Shown here one piece after another: positions 6,641-8,310 of a DNA stretch of 8,310 nt (positions within the stretch are counted from its first letter, which is position 1; each line of letters starts with the position of its first letter). Made by a program: the position numbers and the translations under genes. Source of the DNA: Comamonadaceae bacterium (GTDB lineage: Bacteria > Pseudomonadota > Gammaproteobacteria > Burkholderiales > Burkholderiaceae_C); contig JAHEBY010000101.1 in the NCBI GenBank assembly GCA_024642025.1, positions 1-8,310 on the forward strand. Direction: 5' to 3'. Below the pieces are notes generated by a model that did no database searches, had not been told where the DNA came from, and was given only the letters and a program-made list of their open reading frames with translations.

Positions 6641-6710
6641 AATAGCTATATAAATAATAGCTTACTCTCCATATTTGCAGAGGGCTAACGGCCAATTTGA
6701 TCATTATTTT
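6641..6710 (+). repeat. Interspersed repeat of Comamonadaceae type between convergent genes
   Basis: This AT-rich element fills most of the 107-bp gap between the purN and DUF1653 stop codons. It shows AGCTAT (6644-6649) paired with ATAGCT (6657-6662), then 19 bp, GGGCTAA (6682-6688), 7 bp and TTTG (6696-6699). I recall very similar sequences (a doubled ATAGCT motif followed by GGGCTAA and GGCC) as abundant short intergenic repeats in Comamonadaceae genomes, but could not search. The 6-bp stem with a 7-nt loop could act as a weak bidirectional 3'-end signal for both genes. The element runs a few bases into the DUF1653 gene and appears to supply its stop codon (TTA at 6704-6706 on the plus strand). 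A second sequence with the same motif spacing lies at 3541-3583. Confidence 0.55.
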
Positions 6711-6958
6711 TGGAGCGCTTCGGCGGCAAGAGGCTTGAAGCGTTGCTGGCGAACGCCAGCTCCCAAGACGCCTTCTGCGAACATCGCTGCCGGTCGAACG
6801 CACGGCCCGCGCTCACCATGCTGCGCGCGATACAAGGTCATGGGCGCCAGCGTTTCACCGTGGCGCGTCGTACCGACAACTTCGTACAGTTCGCCCTTGT
6901 AGTGGCGGAACGGACCAGGTCGGGTCTCGACCAGCGGCGGGAGTATGTCCTTGGTCAT
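6704..6958 (-). CDS. DUF1653 domain protein (small, function unknown)
   Basis: The 84-residue product is essentially one DUF1653 domain. The family pattern is visible as RHYKGELYEVVG at 18-29, RHGETLAPMTLYRA at 32-45, RGPCVRP at 50-56 and MF at 59-60, ending in a basic tail. DUF1653 proteins are small, probably cytoplasmic, and have no assigned activity; the domain is also found attached to other proteins. The ATG at 6958 is chosen because AAGGA lies 7 nt upstream on the minus strand and the domain begins soon after. An ATG 18 bp further upstream (at 6976) would run over the rsmB start. The gene is head-to-head with rsmB across 16 bp and convergent with purN, so no operon partner is apparent. 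The stop codon lies at the edge of the interspersed repeat. PCVRP differs slightly from the more usual LWVRP. Confidence 0.88.
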   Translation of the reverse strand: MTKDILPPLVETRPGPFRHYKGELYEVVGTTRHGETLAPMTLYRAQHGERGPCVRPAAMFAEGVLGAGVRQQRFKPLAAEALQK

Positions 6959-6965
6959 GGGACAA

Positions 6966-6970
6966 TCCTT
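6966..6970 (-). promoter_or_regulatory. Ribosome binding site of the DUF1653 gene
   Basis: On the minus strand, AAGGA lies 7 nt before the ATG at 6958. The site falls in the 16-bp gap shared with the divergent rsmB gene, whose start is at 6975. Confidence 0.6.
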
Positions 6971-6974
6971 CCCC

Positions 6975-8246
6975 ATGCATCCTAAAGCCTTGCTTGACGC
7001 CTGTTCCGAGCTGGTCAAACTCACTCTCAGGTTCGAGTACCCGGTCGACTCTGTCGTATCGCGATATTTCCGGGACCATAAAGGGCTTGGCCCACGGGAG
7101 CGCGCCACCTTGGCTGAAACCGTTTACAACGTGTTGCGGCAAAAGCTGTTGTTTGACCACTTCGCACCTTCCGGAAGTGGGCCCAAAGAGCGGCGCCTGG
7201 CGATTCTGGGCTTTCATGGTCCGCGCGATTTTTTGAAAAGTGCCCTGACGGACCAGGAGAAGAATTGGCTGGATCAGTGCGACCAGATCAAAGTGGAAGA
7301 CCTGATGGAGCGGCATCGGCACAACCTGCCGGAATGGCTCGTGCAACCGCTGCGTGAACAGCTTGGCGAAGAGTTTTGGCCCTTGGTCGAGAGCCTCAAC
7401 AAAAGTGCCGGGCTGGATTTGCGCGTCAACAGCTTGAATGACAAGCGTCCTGACGTGCAAAAAGAGCTGGCAAAAGCCGGAATCAAGTCTGCCGCTACGC
7501 CCTATTCGCCCTGGGGCCTGCGGCTTGAAGGCAAGCCAGCACTGGCCAAGGTGGACGTCTTTGCGCGCGGCGCGATTGAGGTGCAAGACGAGGGCTCCCA
7601 AATGCTGGCTTTGCTGCTGGATGCGCATCGTGGTGAAATGGTCGTCGACTTTTGCGCGGGCGCCGGCGGCAAAACCCTGGCAATTGGCGCGTCCATGCGC
7701 AATACCGGTCGGCTTTACGCCTTTGACACCTCCGGCCACAGGCTGGACGCCATAAAACCCCGGCTTGCCCGAAGCGGGCTGTCCAACGTGCATCCTGCAG
7801 CCATAGCGCATGAACGGGACGATCGGGTCAAACGCCTGGGCGGGAAGATTGACCGCGTGCTGGTGGACGCGCCTTGCTCGGGACTAGGTACGTTGCGGCG
7901 CAATCCAGACCTTAAATGGCGCCAGAGCTCCAAAATCATCGAAGAAATGGCCGTCACACAGGCCGCTATCCTGCAAAGTGCTTCGCGGCTACTGAAGCCC
8001 GGTGGCAGGCTCGTATATGCGACATGCAGTTTGCTGCCGGCCGAAAATGAAGTGATCGCAGACGCGTTCAGTGCAGCTAATGTGGACTTTGCCGCACTGG
8101 ATGTGGGCGATGTGTTGGCCCAATTAAAGGTTTCCCATGCGCCAATTTTGTGCAGCGGTGGAGAGAACCACTTGAAATACTTGCGGTTATGGCCACATAA
8201 ACACTCTACTGATGGCTTTTTCGCGGCAGTTTGGCAGAAGAAGTGA
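6975..8246 (+). CDS. rsmB: RsmB-family rRNA cytosine-C5 methyltransferase
   Basis: This 423-residue protein is an RsmB/NOP-family, S-adenosylmethionine-dependent RNA m5C methyltransferase, expected to methylate a cytosine of 16S rRNA. Residues about 1-115 form a helical region related to the NusB-like domain of E. coli RsmB (VVSRYFRDHKGLGPRERATLAE at 27-48). The catalytic domain shows the family motifs: QDEGSQ at 204-209, the cofactor loop VVDFCAGAGGKT at 223-234, D251 after the second strand, DAPCSGLGTLRRNPDLKW at 298-315 with the product-release Cys301, and ATCSLLPAENE at 349-359 with the catalytic Cys351. The C-terminus TDGFFAAVW is also typical. The ATG at 6975 is preferred because relatives begin MHPKALL; in-frame ATGs at 6945 and 6957 would overlap the divergent DUF1653 gene. 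The ribosome binding site is weak. Other members (RsmF-like) exist, so the target base (C967 in E. coli) is inferred. Confidence 0.87.
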   Translation: MHPKALLDACSELVKLTLRFEYPVDSVVSRYFRDHKGLGPRERATLAETVYNVLRQKLLFDHFAPSGSGPKERRLAILGFHGPRDFLKSALTDQEKNWLDQCDQIKVEDLMERHRHNLPEWLVQPLREQLGEEFWPLVESLNKSAGLDLRVNSLNDKRPDVQKELAKAGIKSAATPYSPWGLRLEGKPALAKVDVFARGAIEVQDEGSQMLALLLDAHRGEMVVDFCAGAGGKTLAIGASMRNTGRLYAFDTSGHRLDAIKPRLARSGLSNVHPAAIAHERDDRVKRLGGKIDRVLVDAPCSGLGTLRRNPDLKWRQSSKIIEEMAVTQAAILQSASRLLKPGGRLVYATCSLLPAENEVIADAFSAANVDFAALDVGDVLAQLKVSHAPILCSGGENHLKYLRLWPHKHSTDGFFAAVWQKK

Positions 8247-8262
8247 GTTTTTAGCGAAATAT

Positions 8263-8283
8263 AGGATGTTTTTCATACTTTTT
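8263..8283 (+). terminator. Weak candidate terminator after rsmB
   Basis: A short imperfect hairpin (AGGATG / CATACT, one mismatch, T5 loop) lies 16 nt after the rsmB stop and is followed by five Ts. The stem is AT-rich and weak, so termination efficiency is doubtful. The remaining bases to the window end contain only an 8-bp palindrome (CGACGTCG at 8292-8299) of no clear meaning. Confidence 0.25.
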
Positions 8284-8310
8284 GGGTGAAGCGACGTCGT
8301 GATGTAGCCA

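Noticed and set aside
6231..6803. A 190-codon minus-strand frame opposite purN and the following gap
   Set aside because: It is antisense to clearly conserved purN codons and has no family features.
6855..7811. A 318-codon minus-strand frame opposite rsmB
   Set aside because: rsmB has all its motifs in the plus frame; this frame is His/Gln/Pro-rich, as expected for an antisense shadow, and matches no family I know.
8292..8299. The 8-bp palindrome CGACGTCG near the right edge
   Set aside because: Too short and isolated to assign as an operator or terminator.

Overview
This window looks like ordinary chromosomal DNA from a betaproteobacterium. It most resembles Burkholderiales, probably family Comamonadaceae (Polaromonas/Rhodoferax-like). 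That placement rests on three things recalled from family knowledge: the close fit of the DUF1631 protein, the HNH protein and the RsmB-type protein to Burkholderiales versions; GC-rich coding sequence with AT-richer gaps; and a short interspersed repeat (ATAGCT...GGGCTAA type) that I associate with Comamonadaceae intergenic DNA. No database search was possible.

Layout, left to right. Positions 2-328 (+) hold the C-terminal part of an HNH endonuclease cut by the window edge. A 265-bp gap with a small hairpin leads to a large DUF1631 protein at 594-2915 (+). That gene converges on, and overlaps by 39 bp, a two-gene minus-strand operon: an acyl-CoA dehydrogenase large subunit (4012-5226) followed by its small subunit (2877-3992), resembling the PimC/PimD heteromeric family. 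Upstream on the same strand, 73 bp away, is a YceH/DUF480 gene (5300-5965). It is head-to-head with purN (5979-6596, +) with only 13 bp between the start codons. purN converges on a small DUF1653 gene (6704-6958, -), and the 107-bp gap holds the interspersed repeat. The DUF1653 gene is head-to-head with an RsmB-family rRNA cytosine-C5 methyltransferase gene (6975-8246, +) across 16 bp. The last 64 bp carry at most a weak terminator.

How the genes work together. The only clear functional unit is the acyl-CoA dehydrogenase pair, which should form a heteromeric FAD enzyme acting on a CoA thioester. Substrate-binding partners such as a thiolase, hydratase or CoA ligase are not in the window. purN (purine synthesis) and rsmB (rRNA modification) are housekeeping genes. 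YceH, DUF1653 and DUF1631 proteins are conserved but of unknown function.

I saw no phage, insertion sequence, CRISPR array, RNA gene or defence locus beyond the HNH fragment. The most interesting observations are a second, repeat-like copy lying in frame inside the acyl-CoA dehydrogenase small-subunit gene, the two extremely tight divergent gene pairs, and the apparent confinement of the catalytic glutamate to the large dehydrogenase subunit.
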